DNA of 36,153 nucleotides from an uncultured Luminiphilus sp. Its GTDB lineage: Bacteria; Pseudomonadota; Gammaproteobacteria; Pseudomonadales; Halieaceae. Below are positions 23,330 through 31,699 of this stretch, piece by piece. Below the pieces are notes generated by a model that saw only the letters and a program-made list of their open reading frames with translations, was not told the origin of the DNA and searched no databases. Every line of letters starts with the position of its first letter. The stretch's first letter is position 1. Position numbers and translations under genes: made by a program. Location of the stretch: the NCBI GenBank assembly GCA_938091485.1, contig CALKMV010000049.1, forward strand, positions 1 to 36,153, written 5' to 3'.

Positions 23330-23743
23330 TCAGCTGTTTTCCCACTGGGCAAACAGGAATACGTAGACGGTCAGGACAAGATTGATAACCACCTGTACCA
23401 GCGACAGCGCCATCATCCAGCCAGGCGGGTTGATGGTCTCTCCAATCGGCATGCCTGCCGAGGTTAGAAAGCTTGTCGCAACTTCAGAACCATTCCCCGC
23501 CATTTCGCTGAGCGTGGTAAGCATCATGAAAAAGGCATTCTGCGCACCCATCGAAAAGAAGGTGAGCATCACAACCCCAATCAAGGCGGAAACCATAGCG
23601 CCACCGCGAATGGCAGTTGAAAAGTTTCTGAAAAGGTAGGCGATGATGACCACGGCCAATGGCATTAGCACGCCGCATAAAAATAGCGTGGCGAACACTG
23701 ACCGATTCATGCCAATGAAACCGAAAACGTCGAGTTCAGACAT
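23330..23743 (-). CDS. Small integral membrane protein, unknown function
   Basis: The 137-residue product has three clear hydrophobic helices (about residues 17-38, 46-66 and 108-131) and ends in FAQWENS. A GGGGGAA ribosome site precedes the ATG. I do not recognise the family. It is the last gene before the terminator at 23277-23301, in the same direction as the VOC, hydrolase, dehydrogenase and MFS genes upstream. It may be part of that transcript, but nothing in its sequence ties it to their function. Confidence 0.75.
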   Translation of the reverse strand: MSELDVFGFIGMNRSVFATLFLCGVLMPLAVVIIAYLFRNFSTAIRGGAMVSALIGVVMLTFFSMGAQNAFFMMLTTLSEMAGNGSEVATSFLTSAGMPIGETINPPGWMMALSLVQVVINLVLTVYVFLFAQWENS

Positions 23744-23853
23744 CTCTTTTCCCCCAGGTATTGTTGTTATTTAGTGCGCCTAAGCGCAGTTGTAAGGTAC
23801 TCCCCCGATAACCGACATGCAAGACGCGGCGCGCGCACATTCTCTATGGGCGG

Positions 23854-24453
23854 TCAGTCGGTCAGGATCTGGTTGACCTCAAGAATGTAGCCATCCGCGT
23901 CGTAAAATTTGGATACCAGCACACGAATTTTGCCAACACCGCCGTATCCGGGGTACTCGGTCAGTTTGGGTTTGCTGATGACTTCAACGCCAGGCGCCGT
24001 CTCAATGGTGGGCCATTTCTCTTCGAGGCCATCTGTGTTGAACAGCAGTATCGCATTGCCTGGCGTAAACCCTTCGCGCCGCACGGGCTTGGTGTGGGCG
24101 GGATGGTCGGGATAGCCATACTCGTAGTCGATTAAACCAATCACGCCCACATAGTCGTGTGAGGCCTTGAGGAAAATGAGTCGGAGTCGCTGCTCGCGAT
24201 CTTCGCTGGAGTGTGGGCGATTGATTTCCTCGTCATAGATCACTTCCATGCCCAGTCCGTCGCGGTAGAGCTTCAGGGAGGCTTCGATATCACGCACGAT
24301 CAGCGTGGTGCGGCGCAGCAGTAGCGGGAATTCCGCGGCCGCGGCGATCGGATCACTGGCTTCTTCTTTTTCGTGATGCCCTGCTTGGGCCTGTGAGGAG
24401 AGCACGAGGGGCAGGATGAGCAGTAACAGTAGGTTGCTAGCTTTCAGTTTCAT
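23854..24453 (-). CDS. Exported VOC-family (glyoxalase/dioxygenase fold) protein
   Basis: The 199-residue product has a signal peptide (MKLKASNLLLLLILPLVLSS, cleavage near AQA-G), then a short His/Glu-rich segment. A single VOC unit follows, with LLRRTTLIVRDIEASLKLYRDGLGMEVIYDEE. The final strand is ADGYILEVNQI, where the Glu is in the usual metal-ligand position. Exported VOC proteins are unusual, since most are cytoplasmic. The enzyme activity is unknown. It lies 110 nt downstream of the exported hydrolase-like gene on the same strand. Confidence 0.82.
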   Translation of the reverse strand: MKLKASNLLLLLILPLVLSSQAQAGHHEKEEASDPIAAAAEFPLLLRRTTLIVRDIEASLKLYRDGLGMEVIYDEEINRPHSSEDREQRLRLIFLKASHDYVGVIGLIDYEYGYPDHPAHTKPVRREGFTPGNAILLFNTDGLEEKWPTIETAPGVEVISKPKLTEYPGYGGVGKIRVLVSKFYDADGYILEVNQILTD

Positions 24454-24481
24454 AAGGTCATCTCCGAGGACGCTGATCAGT

Positions 24482-24501
24482 TTGATATAAAGTTACATCA
24501 A
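24482..24501 (-). promoter_or_regulatory. AT-rich inverted repeat upstream of the VOC gene
   Basis: TTGAT and ATCAA arms flank a 10-nt spacer within an AT-rich patch, about 30-50 nt before the VOC start codon. It could be an operator or part of a promoter. I see no clear -35/-10 pair. Confidence 0.25.
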
Positions 24502-24563
24502 TATATCTTTTTAGTCCAAGTATCAGCCCATCGCACCCCTTCGGACTCCATTGCGCGTGAAAT

Positions 24564-25457
24564 TCAGTTTTGATTCAGCCATGGTCGAGCGTGAGAAGCT
24601 AACACATCAGGGGATGCGTCAAAGATGCCGTATTTCAGCTCCGGCAGCTCAATCAGCGTCGCGTTATTGATCAGGGCTGCATAGGCCCGAGAGGGCTCTT
24701 TCAGATTGCCGTGTGGGTTCAGCACTAACACCGGATGCGTCAGCTTGGGCGCGCGGTCCTCGCCGGGATACTGGAACACAGCGCCATAGATTCTGGCTTT
24801 TCCCTGCCACGCACCCGCGGACTCCAGGTAGTTGCCAAACGCACGCTCGAGCGATACCTGCTCGTTTCGCATCTCTACCGCGAAAATCCAATCCTGTGCG
24901 ACCGCCGCGAAAGATTCGGGCCAGGGTTTGACGGTGCCCAGTCGCTCGAAGCGCTCCTGTCGGCCCTCGGCATCGTAGTAGGGGATCCCCATGAGAATGA
25001 TCCGTCGGACCAGATCTGGATATTGCAGCGCCAGCTCGGTCGCTAGCATGGTACCGGTATGGTAGCCACAAAGGTCTACGGGGCCGCGACCGTCGGCTCC
25101 CCAGCCCATCGACATCAAGGTGTCAGCCATGATTTTGGCGAGCGCTGTCATATCGAGCGAGCCGGGGTAATCATCAGACTGACCAATCCCGGGGTAGTCT
25201 GGCGCAATCATGATGCGGTCGCTACCGAGTTCCTCCATGAACAGCCGGTAGTAGTTACCAGAGTAGGGGTTAGGTGCAAAGCATACCAGCGGCGTTGCTT
25301 GGGCCAGTTCAGCGGGCTTGGAAGCAAGAATGTGAACCTGTCCCCAGTCATGGCTCACGTAGCTCCGCTCAAACTGCACCTCGGGCTCGGCCGTGACGGT
25401 GGTATGCCATAAGATCAGACACAGTAGTGTCGTGAAAGTCAGAACAAAGGGTTTCAT
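24564..25457 (-). CDS. Exported alpha/beta hydrolase-like protein with His in place of the Ser nucleophile
   Basis: The 297-residue product has a signal peptide (about residues 1-23, ending TVTA). It has the alpha/beta-hydrolase fold signature: VCFAPNPYSGNYYRLFMEEL (oxyanion region), MIAPDYPGIGQSDDYPG and the nucleophile elbow. The elbow reads GYHTG (residues 131-135) instead of GxSxG, so the Ser position is His133. The C-terminal part has HPVLVLNPHGNL (acid region) and ends in SHARPWLNQN. It may be a non-canonical hydrolase or a binding protein. It lies 50 nt downstream of the alcohol dehydrogenase gene on the same strand. Confidence 0.82.
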   Translation of the reverse strand: MKPFVLTFTTLLCLILWHTTVTAEPEVQFERSYVSHDWGQVHILASKPAELAQATPLVCFAPNPYSGNYYRLFMEELGSDRIMIAPDYPGIGQSDDYPGSLDMTALAKIMADTLMSMGWGADGRGPVDLCGYHTGTMLATELALQYPDLVRRIILMGIPYYDAEGRQERFERLGTVKPWPESFAAVAQDWIFAVEMRNEQVSLERAFGNYLESAGAWQGKARIYGAVFQYPGEDRAPKLTHPVLVLNPHGNLKEPSRAYAALINNATLIELPELKYGIFDASPDVLASHARPWLNQN

Positions 25458-25507
25458 TATTGTTATCGCTCCTCATTATCTTTTGTGCAGGGGTTGAATG
25501 TGCGCGG

Positions 25508-26539
25508 TTACGAGACTCCAGGGTCGAGCATGATTTTGCAGTGCGAATTGGGCGTGCGCAGGCTCTCAAAAGCCTCGGAAAAACCCTGAAAGCCCACCGT
25601 GCCCGTGCACATATGGGTGACGTCGAGTTTGTCCATGGCGAGGAGTCCCGCGATCATGTCGAAATCCGATTTAGCCCAGGCGATCACAAAACGGACGGTG
25701 AGCTCCTTTACCATCGCGGCTGCAGGCACCATGGTATCGGGACGGGCGCAGAAGCCGACCACCATAATTTCGCCGCCGTGGCGCGCATATTCCACCGCCT
25801 CTGCGATCATGCCGGGGATGCCGACGCATTCGAACACTACATCGGGTGGGCCACCTGAGGCTTTCTCGATTTCCGGCGACACTTGGGCCGGTGCGCCTGA
25901 GGCGAGGGCTGCATCTGCACCAAACTGCAGGGCGCTCTCTCTGCGGAGCTGCTCGGGCTCGGTGACCGTGATGTGGTAGGCGCCCATGAAACGGCACCAG
26001 AACGAAACTGCCAGCCCCACAGGGCCTGCGCCCAAGATCAACACGCGCTTGCCCCGAATATCGGTACTCATGTTGACGGCATGCAGACCCACAGCGAGCG
26101 GCTCGATGAGTGCGCCCTCTACCCAGTCGACGCTGTCAGGCAGCAGGACCGAGTTATGGGTATCGAGGGTCATGTACTCCGCAAAACCGCCCGAGCGTTG
26201 CAGGCCCAGAATAATATTGCTTTCACACTGCATCGGTTTGCCTGCTTTGCATGGCAGGCAGTCGCCACAGGAGTGCGATGGCATGCCCGTCACCTTGCGG
26301 CCGGACTTCCAGTCGCTTGGGCAATTCGGGCCCACCTCGACGATCTCACCGGCAAACTCATGGCCCATCACGGTGCCGGGAACTAACAGACCATCGTGCT
26401 CTTCGGTGGCGTGCAGGTCAGTCCCGCAAATGCCGCAGCGTTTGACCGCGATGACCACTTGGCCGGCGGCGGGCGAAGGGTCGTCGACATTCTCTACCGT
26501 GAGGGGAGTGCCTGGTTCGTGGAATACAGCGGCTCGCAT
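25508..26539 (-). CDS. Zinc-dependent alcohol/polyol dehydrogenase (medium-chain MDR family)
   Basis: The 343-residue product carries catalytic-zinc residues Cys38 (CGICGTDLH), His60-Glu61 (GHEFAGEIVEVG) and the later Glu of IEPLAVGLHAV. The structural-zinc cysteines are Cys91, 94, 97 and 105 (SCGDCLPCKAGKPMQC). The NAD-binding motif is VLILGAGPVGLAVSFW. It resembles threonine/sorbitol/2,3-butanediol-type dehydrogenases; the substrate is not evident. It lies between an MFS carrier and an exported hydrolase-like gene in the same direction, which suggests a small catabolic unit. Confidence 0.9.
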   Translation of the reverse strand: MRAAVFHEPGTPLTVENVDDPSPAAGQVVIAVKRCGICGTDLHATEEHDGLLVPGTVMGHEFAGEIVEVGPNCPSDWKSGRKVTGMPSHSCGDCLPCKAGKPMQCESNIILGLQRSGGFAEYMTLDTHNSVLLPDSVDWVEGALIEPLAVGLHAVNMSTDIRGKRVLILGAGPVGLAVSFWCRFMGAYHITVTEPEQLRRESALQFGADAALASGAPAQVSPEIEKASGGPPDVVFECVGIPGMIAEAVEYARHGGEIMVVGFCARPDTMVPAAAMVKELTVRFVIAWAKSDFDMIAGLLAMDKLDVTHMCTGTVGFQGFSEAFESLRTPNSHCKIMLDPGVS

Positions 26540-26677
26540 GTTGAAGGCCTCTTTTCTGGCTCGGTCTATGACCTGCTTATGAATTCACAGTGTAAGGTGA
26601 ACCATCACCTCCGTCTGCCCTCTGATTTCAGCTCGTTGCGGCTGACAATGCCGCTAGGCAACATGCTTTGTGATCTT

Positions 26678-27973
26678 TCATTCTGCGCGAGCCAGTGCCC
26701 GCTGGTTAGCCTCTAAATCCCGCTTCAGGCTGCGCACCCCCATCCATAGGAAGAAGACTCCCAGCAGGCTGATGGTGAGGGTGATGACCATAGCGTAGCG
26801 GAGATTATTCTCTCCGTAGCTACTGGCAAATGCATCGCTTAGGATGCCGACGGTCAAGGGACCCAGTCCTAGGCCAATGATGTTCAGCACGAAATACAAA
26901 ATGGCAGAGGCCATGGCGCGCATGCCCGGAGAGACCAGATTGTGGCAGGTGGCGATACACGGTCCGAGATACAGCGCACCCAGAATCTGCGAGGGAATCA
27001 TGGCGGCGATAATGAGCATGGTGCTCTCCCCCAGCAGGGTGTAATACGCTGGGATCATGGCGGTCAATCCCCCGAGCATAGGGATCCACACGTACCAGCG
27101 TATATCCCGCACTCCGAGCCGATCAGCCAAAAAGCCTCCGAGGAGGGTACCCATTGCGCCCGACAGGCCCGAGATCAAACCCAGAATGGCGCCAACTTCC
27201 GCCAGAGACAGGCCATGGTTACGCATCAGGAAGGAAGGCATGAAATTGCCGTTCCCGTAGGACACGAAAGCGGTGAACGCGCAGCCCACTGAGATCCACC
27301 AGAACGTGGGCCGACCGCGCAGGCAATCCATAGTCTCGCTGAGGCTGGATTTAGGGGGCGTGCCACCCACGTCGAACTGGCCGCGCTTGGGCTCCTTGAC
27401 GACCCACAGCACCGCAAGCGCATAGAGAATGCCCGGGATGCCGATCACGAAAAAAGCATTGCGCCAGCCAAAGTTTTGGGCGATCCATCCACCGGCCGTG
27501 AAGCCGAACAGTACGCCGATGTAGATACCCATGCTGTAAAACGATAAAGCCGTGCCACGGCTGCCCGGCGGGAAGTAATCGCTGATCATGGAATGAGAGG
27601 GCGGAGAGCCCCCGGCTTCGCCCACGCCGACGCCCAATCTCGCCGCTAGCAGCTGACCAAAGTTCTGTACCAGCCCGGAGATGGCGGTCATAAGGGACCA
27701 GAACGCCAATGACACGACTACGATATTCCGCCGATTACTTCGATCAGCCAGCCAGGCGATGGGAATGCCCGCCGTGACATAAACCAGCGCAAAGCTGAAG
27801 CCAGTTAGCAAACCCAGCTGCGCATCGCTCAGGCCGAGATCTGCTTTGATCGGTTCTTGCAGGATGACCAGAATCTGACGATCAATAAAATTAAAGGTGT
27901 AAACCAGCGTCAGCATGACTAGCACTGTCCAGCGGTAACGGATGCTCTGTGCTGGAGTCTGTTCGCTGGTCAT
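26678..27973 (-). CDS. MFS transporter, Spinster-like
   Basis: The 431-residue product has 12 hydrophobic segments. Typical Spinster-type motifs are TLVYTFNFIDRQILVILQEPIK, then GIPIAWLADRSNRRNIVVVSL (motif A) and ARLGVGVGEAGGSPPSHSMISDYFPPGSRG. It would move a small organic solute across the inner membrane. The ATG start is divergent from moaC. The dehydrogenase gene starts 138 nt downstream, so the two are probably functionally linked. The substrate is unknown. Confidence 0.9.
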   Translation of the reverse strand: MTSEQTPAQSIRYRWTVLVMLTLVYTFNFIDRQILVILQEPIKADLGLSDAQLGLLTGFSFALVYVTAGIPIAWLADRSNRRNIVVVSLAFWSLMTAISGLVQNFGQLLAARLGVGVGEAGGSPPSHSMISDYFPPGSRGTALSFYSMGIYIGVLFGFTAGGWIAQNFGWRNAFFVIGIPGILYALAVLWVVKEPKRGQFDVGGTPPKSSLSETMDCLRGRPTFWWISVGCAFTAFVSYGNGNFMPSFLMRNHGLSLAEVGAILGLISGLSGAMGTLLGGFLADRLGVRDIRWYVWIPMLGGLTAMIPAYYTLLGESTMLIIAAMIPSQILGALYLGPCIATCHNLVSPGMRAMASAILYFVLNIIGLGLGPLTVGILSDAFASSYGENNLRYAMVITLTISLLGVFFLWMGVRSLKRDLEANQRALARAE

Positions 27974-28054
27974 CTGTGTCCGAGGGGAGCGCTGTCGAGT
28001 GGCGCATCATGCCAGCTTATGCCGTTTGTCGCACCGGAGTGTTAGCATTGTCAT

Positions 28055-28552
28055 ATGCCTAAGAATTCAGATCGCCTGACGCATCTTGACGATGCGGGAC
28101 GGGCGCACATTGTGGACGTAACCGAAAAAGCGGTGACCGCGCGGGAGGCCACCGCGAGTGCCTGTGTGCGCATGCAGACGACGACCCTGGATGCCATTGT
28201 TGGTGGCGATACACCCAAAGGCGATGTTTTGGCGGTGGCGCGCATTGCCGGGATTCAGGCGGCCAAGAAGTGCTCGGAGCTGATCCCGTTGTGCCACCCG
28301 CTGCCCTTGTCTTCGGTCACGATCGATTTGGTGCCCGATACTGACCTGCCGGGTGTACGAATTGAGGTGACATGTAGGGTGACGGGCCAGACCGGTGTCG
28401 AGATGGAGGCGCTGACCGCGGCTTCCATTGCAGCGTTGACGTTGTATGACATGTGCAAAGCAATAGATCGCGGCATGACGATCGAAAGCACTCAGCTGAT
28501 CCATAAGTCAGGTGGGGCGAGTGGCGAGTGGCAGCGTGAGCATCACGATTAA
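28055..28552 (+). CDS. moaC: Cyclic pyranopterin monophosphate synthase MoaC
   Basis: MoaC acts with MoaA in the first step of molybdenum cofactor synthesis. The 165-residue product starts at an ATG. Motifs are [56 protein letters not shown], then [29 protein letters not shown] and [12 protein letters not shown]. It heads the moaC-moaD-moaE-NUDIX run. moaA and moaB are not in the window. Confidence 0.97.
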   Translation: MPKNSDRLTHLDDAGRAHIVDVTEKAVTAREATASACVRMQTTTLDAIVGGDTPKGDVLAVARIAGIQAAKKCSELIPLCHPLPLSSVTIDLVPDTDLPGVRIEVTCRVTGQTGVEMEALTAASIAALTLYDMCKAIDRGMTIESTQLIHKSGGASGEWQREHHD

Positions 28553-28805
28553 ACTGTTTTCAGCATTGCGTGAGGCATTGGGTGAAAGTGAGTTTCAGTT
28601 GAATCTCGCTGACGTCTCGGAGGCCTCATCTCAGGTCGACGTCGCCGCGATTAAAAAGCTGTTGTCGCAGCGGGGTGCGGACTGGAAAGAGGCTCTGAAT
28701 CAGCCCAATCTGGTGCATGCGCTCAACCACAAGGTCGTATTTGTCGATGCGGTGGTTTCCGAGGGCGATGAGCTCGCCTTTTTCCCGCCCATGACCGGGG
28801 GCTAG
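28536..28805 (+). CDS. moaD: Molybdopterin synthase sulfur-carrier subunit MoaD
   Basis: MoaD carries sulfur as a C-terminal thiocarboxylate for molybdopterin synthase. The ubiquitin-like product ends in [12 protein letters not shown] with the essential Gly-Gly. The ORF track starts at a GTG at 28512. I prefer the GTG at 28536 ([17 protein letters not shown]), which gives 89 residues, close to the family. The 28512 start would add eight residues. It overlaps moaC by 17 nt and is followed by moaE after 1 nt. Confidence 0.9.
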   Translation: MSITIKLFSALREALGESEFQLNLADVSEASSQVDVAAIKKLLSQRGADWKEALNQPNLVHALNHKVVFVDAVVSEGDELAFFPPMTGG

Positions 28806-28806
28806 C

Positions 28807-29268
28807 GTGTCAGTGGCATTGCAAAGGGAGGCGATTGACGTTGCGGCCGAGTACGCCCAACTCATTGGAGACAGTCCGGGCGCGGCGGTCGCGACCTTTA
28901 CGGGATACGTGCGTGATCACTCTGACCAGCATGCAGTGACCGAGCTGGAGCTGGAGCATTACCCGGAAATGGCACTGAAAGTACTTGAAGATCTGGGCCG
29001 ATCGGCTGGGGAGCGTTTTGGGCTCAGCAGTTGGCGAATCGCGCATCGATACGGTCGTTTGGCGGTCGGAGAGACGATCGTGTGGGTCGGAGCGGTTGCG
29101 AATCACCGGGGCGAGGCCATCAGTGCCTGCGAATTGATCATGGATACCCTGAAAACCGATGCGCCTTTCTGGAAGCGCGAGCAGGGGTCCGCGGGAGAAC
29201 GCTGGGTTGCTAGCCGCGATAAGGATGCCCAGCGCCGAGCGCGCTGGCAGTCGGAGGAGACGCCGTGA
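28807..29268 (+). CDS. moaE: Molybdopterin synthase catalytic subunit MoaE
   Basis: MoaE converts precursor Z to molybdopterin using MoaD thiocarboxylate. The 153-residue product starts at a GTG 1 nt after the moaD stop. Motifs are GAAVATFTGYVRDH, LELEHYPEMALKVL, RIAHRYGRLAVGETIVWVG and AISACELIMDTLKTDAPFWKRE, the latter with the active-site Lys residues. The stop overlaps the NUDIX GTG by 4 nt. Confidence 0.96.
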   Translation: MSVALQREAIDVAAEYAQLIGDSPGAAVATFTGYVRDHSDQHAVTELELEHYPEMALKVLEDLGRSAGERFGLSSWRIAHRYGRLAVGETIVWVGAVANHRGEAISACELIMDTLKTDAPFWKREQGSAGERWVASRDKDAQRRARWQSEETP

Positions 29269-29804
29269 AGTTTTGTAACCTTTGTGGAGGGCCGGTTGCC
29301 CTGCAGATCCCTGAGGACGACGATCGCGAACGTCATGTCTGTCAAAACTGCGGCGCCATTCATTACATCAATCCGAAGGTCATCGTTGGCTGCCTACCCA
29401 CGGTAGGCGATCGCATCCTCTTGTGTAAGCGCGCTATCGAGCCGCGCTACGGTAAATGGACGCTGCCCGCGGGCTTTATGGAGAACGGTGAAACCTCGGC
29501 TGGAGGCGCAGCCCGCGAGACCTGGGAGGAGGCAGCGGCTAAGGCAATTGACCTTGAGCTCTATCGGATTTTTGACGTTCCCCACATCAGTCAGGTGTAT
29601 CTGTTTTATCGCTGCAACATTGAAAACGACGAGTTCGGTGTGGGACCAGAGTCGCTGGAGAGCGCGCTGTTTACGGAGCAGGAAATTCCTTGGGATGAAC
29701 TGGCTTTTCCCGTTGTAAAGGAGATGCTGCAAGAGTTTCTTGAGGATCGAAAACACGGCAATTACCCGATTCGCAACACGGTTATCGAGTATCCCCGCCG
29801 CTAG
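29265..29804 (+). CDS. NUDIX hydrolase with N-terminal zinc ribbon
   Basis: The 179-residue product starts at a GTG preceded by GGAGGAG. It has an N-terminal CxxC pair (CNLCGG and CQNCGAIHYINPKVIVGC), a zinc ribbon as in NudC-like hydrolases. The NUDIX box is GFMENGETSAGGAARETWEEAAA, where the usual G after the EE is Ala. It would hydrolyse a nucleoside diphosphate-linked compound; the substrate is unknown. It overlaps moaE by 4 nt, so it is likely co-expressed with cofactor synthesis. Confidence 0.9.
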   Translation: MKFCNLCGGPVALQIPEDDDRERHVCQNCGAIHYINPKVIVGCLPTVGDRILLCKRAIEPRYGKWTLPAGFMENGETSAGGAARETWEEAAAKAIDLELYRIFDVPHISQVYLFYRCNIENDEFGVGPESLESALFTEQEIPWDELAFPVVKEMLQEFLEDRKHGNYPIRNTVIEYPRR

Positions 29805-29821
29805 TAGCCCGGGCATAGCGG
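29798..29821 (+). terminator. Hairpin at the end of the NUDIX gene
   Basis: CCGCTA and TAGCGG arms enclose a GCCCGGGC palindrome and overlap the NUDIX stop codon. No T-run follows, so it is at best a weak terminator or an mRNA 3'-end stabiliser. Confidence 0.35.
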
Positions 29822-29891
29822 ATATAGGCTGATCTTTGCGCAGCGGGTCGGCGTAACAGAATTGATTTATTTAAGTGACCCGGAGGTCGAT

Positions 29892-30371
29892 ATGGCGTTT
29901 CCCAAGGTGGGCAATCTAGCGCCCAAGTTTTCACTCTCAGATCATGAGGGAAATACTGTCTCCCTTGCAGACTTCAAGGGCAAGTCAACTGTGGTGGTGT
30001 ACTTCTACCCCAAGGCGATGACGCCAGGGTGCACGGTGCAGGCGCAGGGGCTCAGAGACTCGGCCAAGGCGCTTAAGGGTTTGAACACGGTGGTACTGGG
30101 CATCAGTCCGGACCCGATCAACAAGCTCGCCAAGTTTGTCGAGCGCGATGAGCTCAACTTCCGATTGCTCAGCGACGTGGACCATTCGACCGCCGACAAG
30201 TACGGAGCGTGGGGCCCAAAGAAGTTCATGGGGCGTGAGTTTGACGGCATTTTGCGCACGACCTTTATCGTTGGTAAGGACGGCAAACTGAAGGCGGTCA
30301 TGGATAAGTTCAAAACCAAGGATCATCACACCGAGCTGCTGGCCGCGCTGAGAGCGGCAGGGCAGGGTTAA
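29892..30371 (+). CDS. Peroxiredoxin, BCP/PrxQ family, lacking the usual resolving cysteine
   Basis: The start is the ATG at 29892, 5 nt after CGGAGG, rather than the track's 29862. The 159-residue product has the peroxidatic Cys47 in YFYPKAMTPGCTVQAQGLRD. E. coli BCP has a resolving Cys five residues later, but here that position is Gln52. It is thus probably a 1-Cys enzyme reduced by another thiol. GISPDPINKLAKFVERDELNF and TTFIVGKDGKL are family blocks. It would reduce peroxides in the cytoplasm. Confidence 0.9.
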   Translation: MAFPKVGNLAPKFSLSDHEGNTVSLADFKGKSTVVVYFYPKAMTPGCTVQAQGLRDSAKALKGLNTVVLGISPDPINKLAKFVERDELNFRLLSDVDHSTADKYGAWGPKKFMGREFDGILRTTFIVGKDGKLKAVMDKFKTKDHHTELLAALRAAGQG

Positions 30372-30543
30372 AGCGTCGTCAGAGTATCTTTCCGAGGGGG
30401 GTGGCCGGCGCATAGTCTCCAGAGCTCTCTTGACACAGCGGTCAGCCCCCGGTCGATCACATCAGCAAGCTTCCATTGGTTTGCGTCGTTTTTTAGGCGT
30501 AGACTGGTCCATCCCTGCCATAACAAACAAAAAGGGGTGTTCA

Positions 30544-31527
30544 GTGGAAGCGTTCGCTATTTTGCGCAAGTGGCACACACTTGCGACATTCGGTCAGACA
30601 ATACTCGCCACCGTCGTGATGCTGCTGATGTCGTCTATCAGCTGGGCCGACGAAGAGGCGGTACTTGAGAAATGCGATGGGCCCAAAGGCACTTTGGCCA
30701 TTTCTGAGCCGCAGGATCACATCATTCTGGCCCTCCGCGGGTATAATTTGCCACCGCCCACGCAATTGTTGCGTCAGTATGTACAGAACTCCAACTGCTT
30801 CCAGGTGGTGGAGCGGGGCACGGCGATGCGTAACATTCAGCAGGAGCGTGCTCTCGCTAATGACGGCATGTTGCAGCAGAACTCCAACATGGGTGGTAGC
30901 CAGATGGTCACCGCTGATTTCGTGATGACTGCCGATGTGCTGTTCAGCGATAAGAATGCGGGAGGCGCGGGAGTGGGCGCGGCGGTGGGGTCGCTCTTTG
31001 GTGGGCTAGGCAGCGTTGTGGGCGCAGTGGCCGGTGGTATTAAATTTCAGGAGGCATCGACTACGCTGACGCTGTCGGACGTTCGCTCGACCATCCAGGT
31101 AGCGGCTGCGTCGGGTACCTATAAAAAGTCTGACTGGGCCTTTGGTGGCGTGTTGGGTGCGGTAGGTGGTGGTGCCTATACCAGCACGGATGAGGGCAAA
31201 ATTGTGGCTGGGGCTTTGTTGGACAACTACAACAACATCGTCCGGGATATTCGTAATAACCCTTCGCTCTTGGAGTCGACCTCTGCCGTTGGCCAGCAGA
31301 ACGCGGCAGCGTCACTGCAGGCTGTTGCCTTTCAACCCGGAGCGTTGCTGAAAGCAAAGCTCGCCAACGTGAAGGTATTAGACGGGCCCGAAAGGGGAGC
31401 CGACGTCGTCGGTAAACTGCAGAAAGGTGAAGAAGTCGTATTCATGGGCGAGTCTGAGGACGGATACCTGCTGATTCAGGGGGCTGAGGCAGAGGGCTGG
31501 GTACAAGAGTTCATGCTCGACGGCTGA
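30544..31527 (+). CDS. Exported CsgG-like protein with C-terminal SH3b-like domain
   Basis: I prefer the GTG at 30544, with AGGGG about 6 nt upstream, over the TTG at 30430; it gives 327 residues. A signal peptide ends near SISWA-DEE. The CsgG-like part includes QLLRQYVQNSNCFQVVERG and the Gly-rich GGAGVGAAVGSLFGGLGSVVGAVAGG, then a beta-rich stretch and EGKIVAGALLDNYNNIVRDI. The last 60 residues (LLKAKLANVKVLDGPERGADVVGKL, ending EGWVQEFML) look like a bacterial SH3 domain. The CsgG family includes outer-membrane secretion channels, but there is no lipobox here. The role is probably envelope-related. Confidence 0.72.
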   Translation: MEAFAILRKWHTLATFGQTILATVVMLLMSSISWADEEAVLEKCDGPKGTLAISEPQDHIILALRGYNLPPPTQLLRQYVQNSNCFQVVERGTAMRNIQQERALANDGMLQQNSNMGGSQMVTADFVMTADVLFSDKNAGGAGVGAAVGSLFGGLGSVVGAVAGGIKFQEASTTLTLSDVRSTIQVAAASGTYKKSDWAFGGVLGAVGGGAYTSTDEGKIVAGALLDNYNNIVRDIRNNPSLLESTSAVGQQNAAASLQAVAFQPGALLKAKLANVKVLDGPERGADVVGKLQKGEEVVFMGESEDGYLLIQGAEAEGWVQEFMLDG

Positions 31528-31535
31528 GTGAGTCC

Positions 31536-31609
31536 GCGGGTGTAGTTCAATGGTAGAACGAAAGCTTCCCAAGCTTTAGACGTGGGTTCGATTCCCATCA
31601 CCCGCTCCA
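31536..31609 (+). tRNA. tRNA-Gly (anticodon CCC)
   Basis: The cloverleaf is complete: acceptor GCGGGTG/CACCCGC, D-arm GTTCAATGGTAGAAC, anticodon stem AAAGC/GCTTT with loop TTCCCAA (anticodon CCC), and T-arm TGGGTTCGATTCCCA. The discriminator is T and the 3' CCA is encoded. It closely resembles E. coli glyU. It starts 8 nt after the stop of the CsgG-like gene, so it may be co-transcribed. Confidence 0.96.
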
Positions 31610-31663
31610 CTCTGGGATAAGGCCTGTCCAGGCAAACAGATCGCGCACCAACATTAAGGAGAT

Positions 31664-31688
31664 CGGAGGGGTAGTGATTGCCCCTCCG
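31664..31688 (-). terminator. 8-bp hairpin after the exported unknown gene
   Basis: CGGAGGGG and CCCCTCCG form an 8-bp stem with a 9-nt loop between tRNA-Gly and the convergent exported-protein gene. No T-run follows on either strand, so it is a possible bidirectional attenuator at best. Confidence 0.4.
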
Positions 31689-31699
31689 CAACAACGCAA

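Noticed and set aside
31590-31609. tRNA-Gly 3' end as partner of the 35860 attachment-like fragment
   Set aside because: The two share GATTCC and CCGCTCC because both are tRNA-like, but spacing and final bases differ (CTCCA versus CTCCGCCA).
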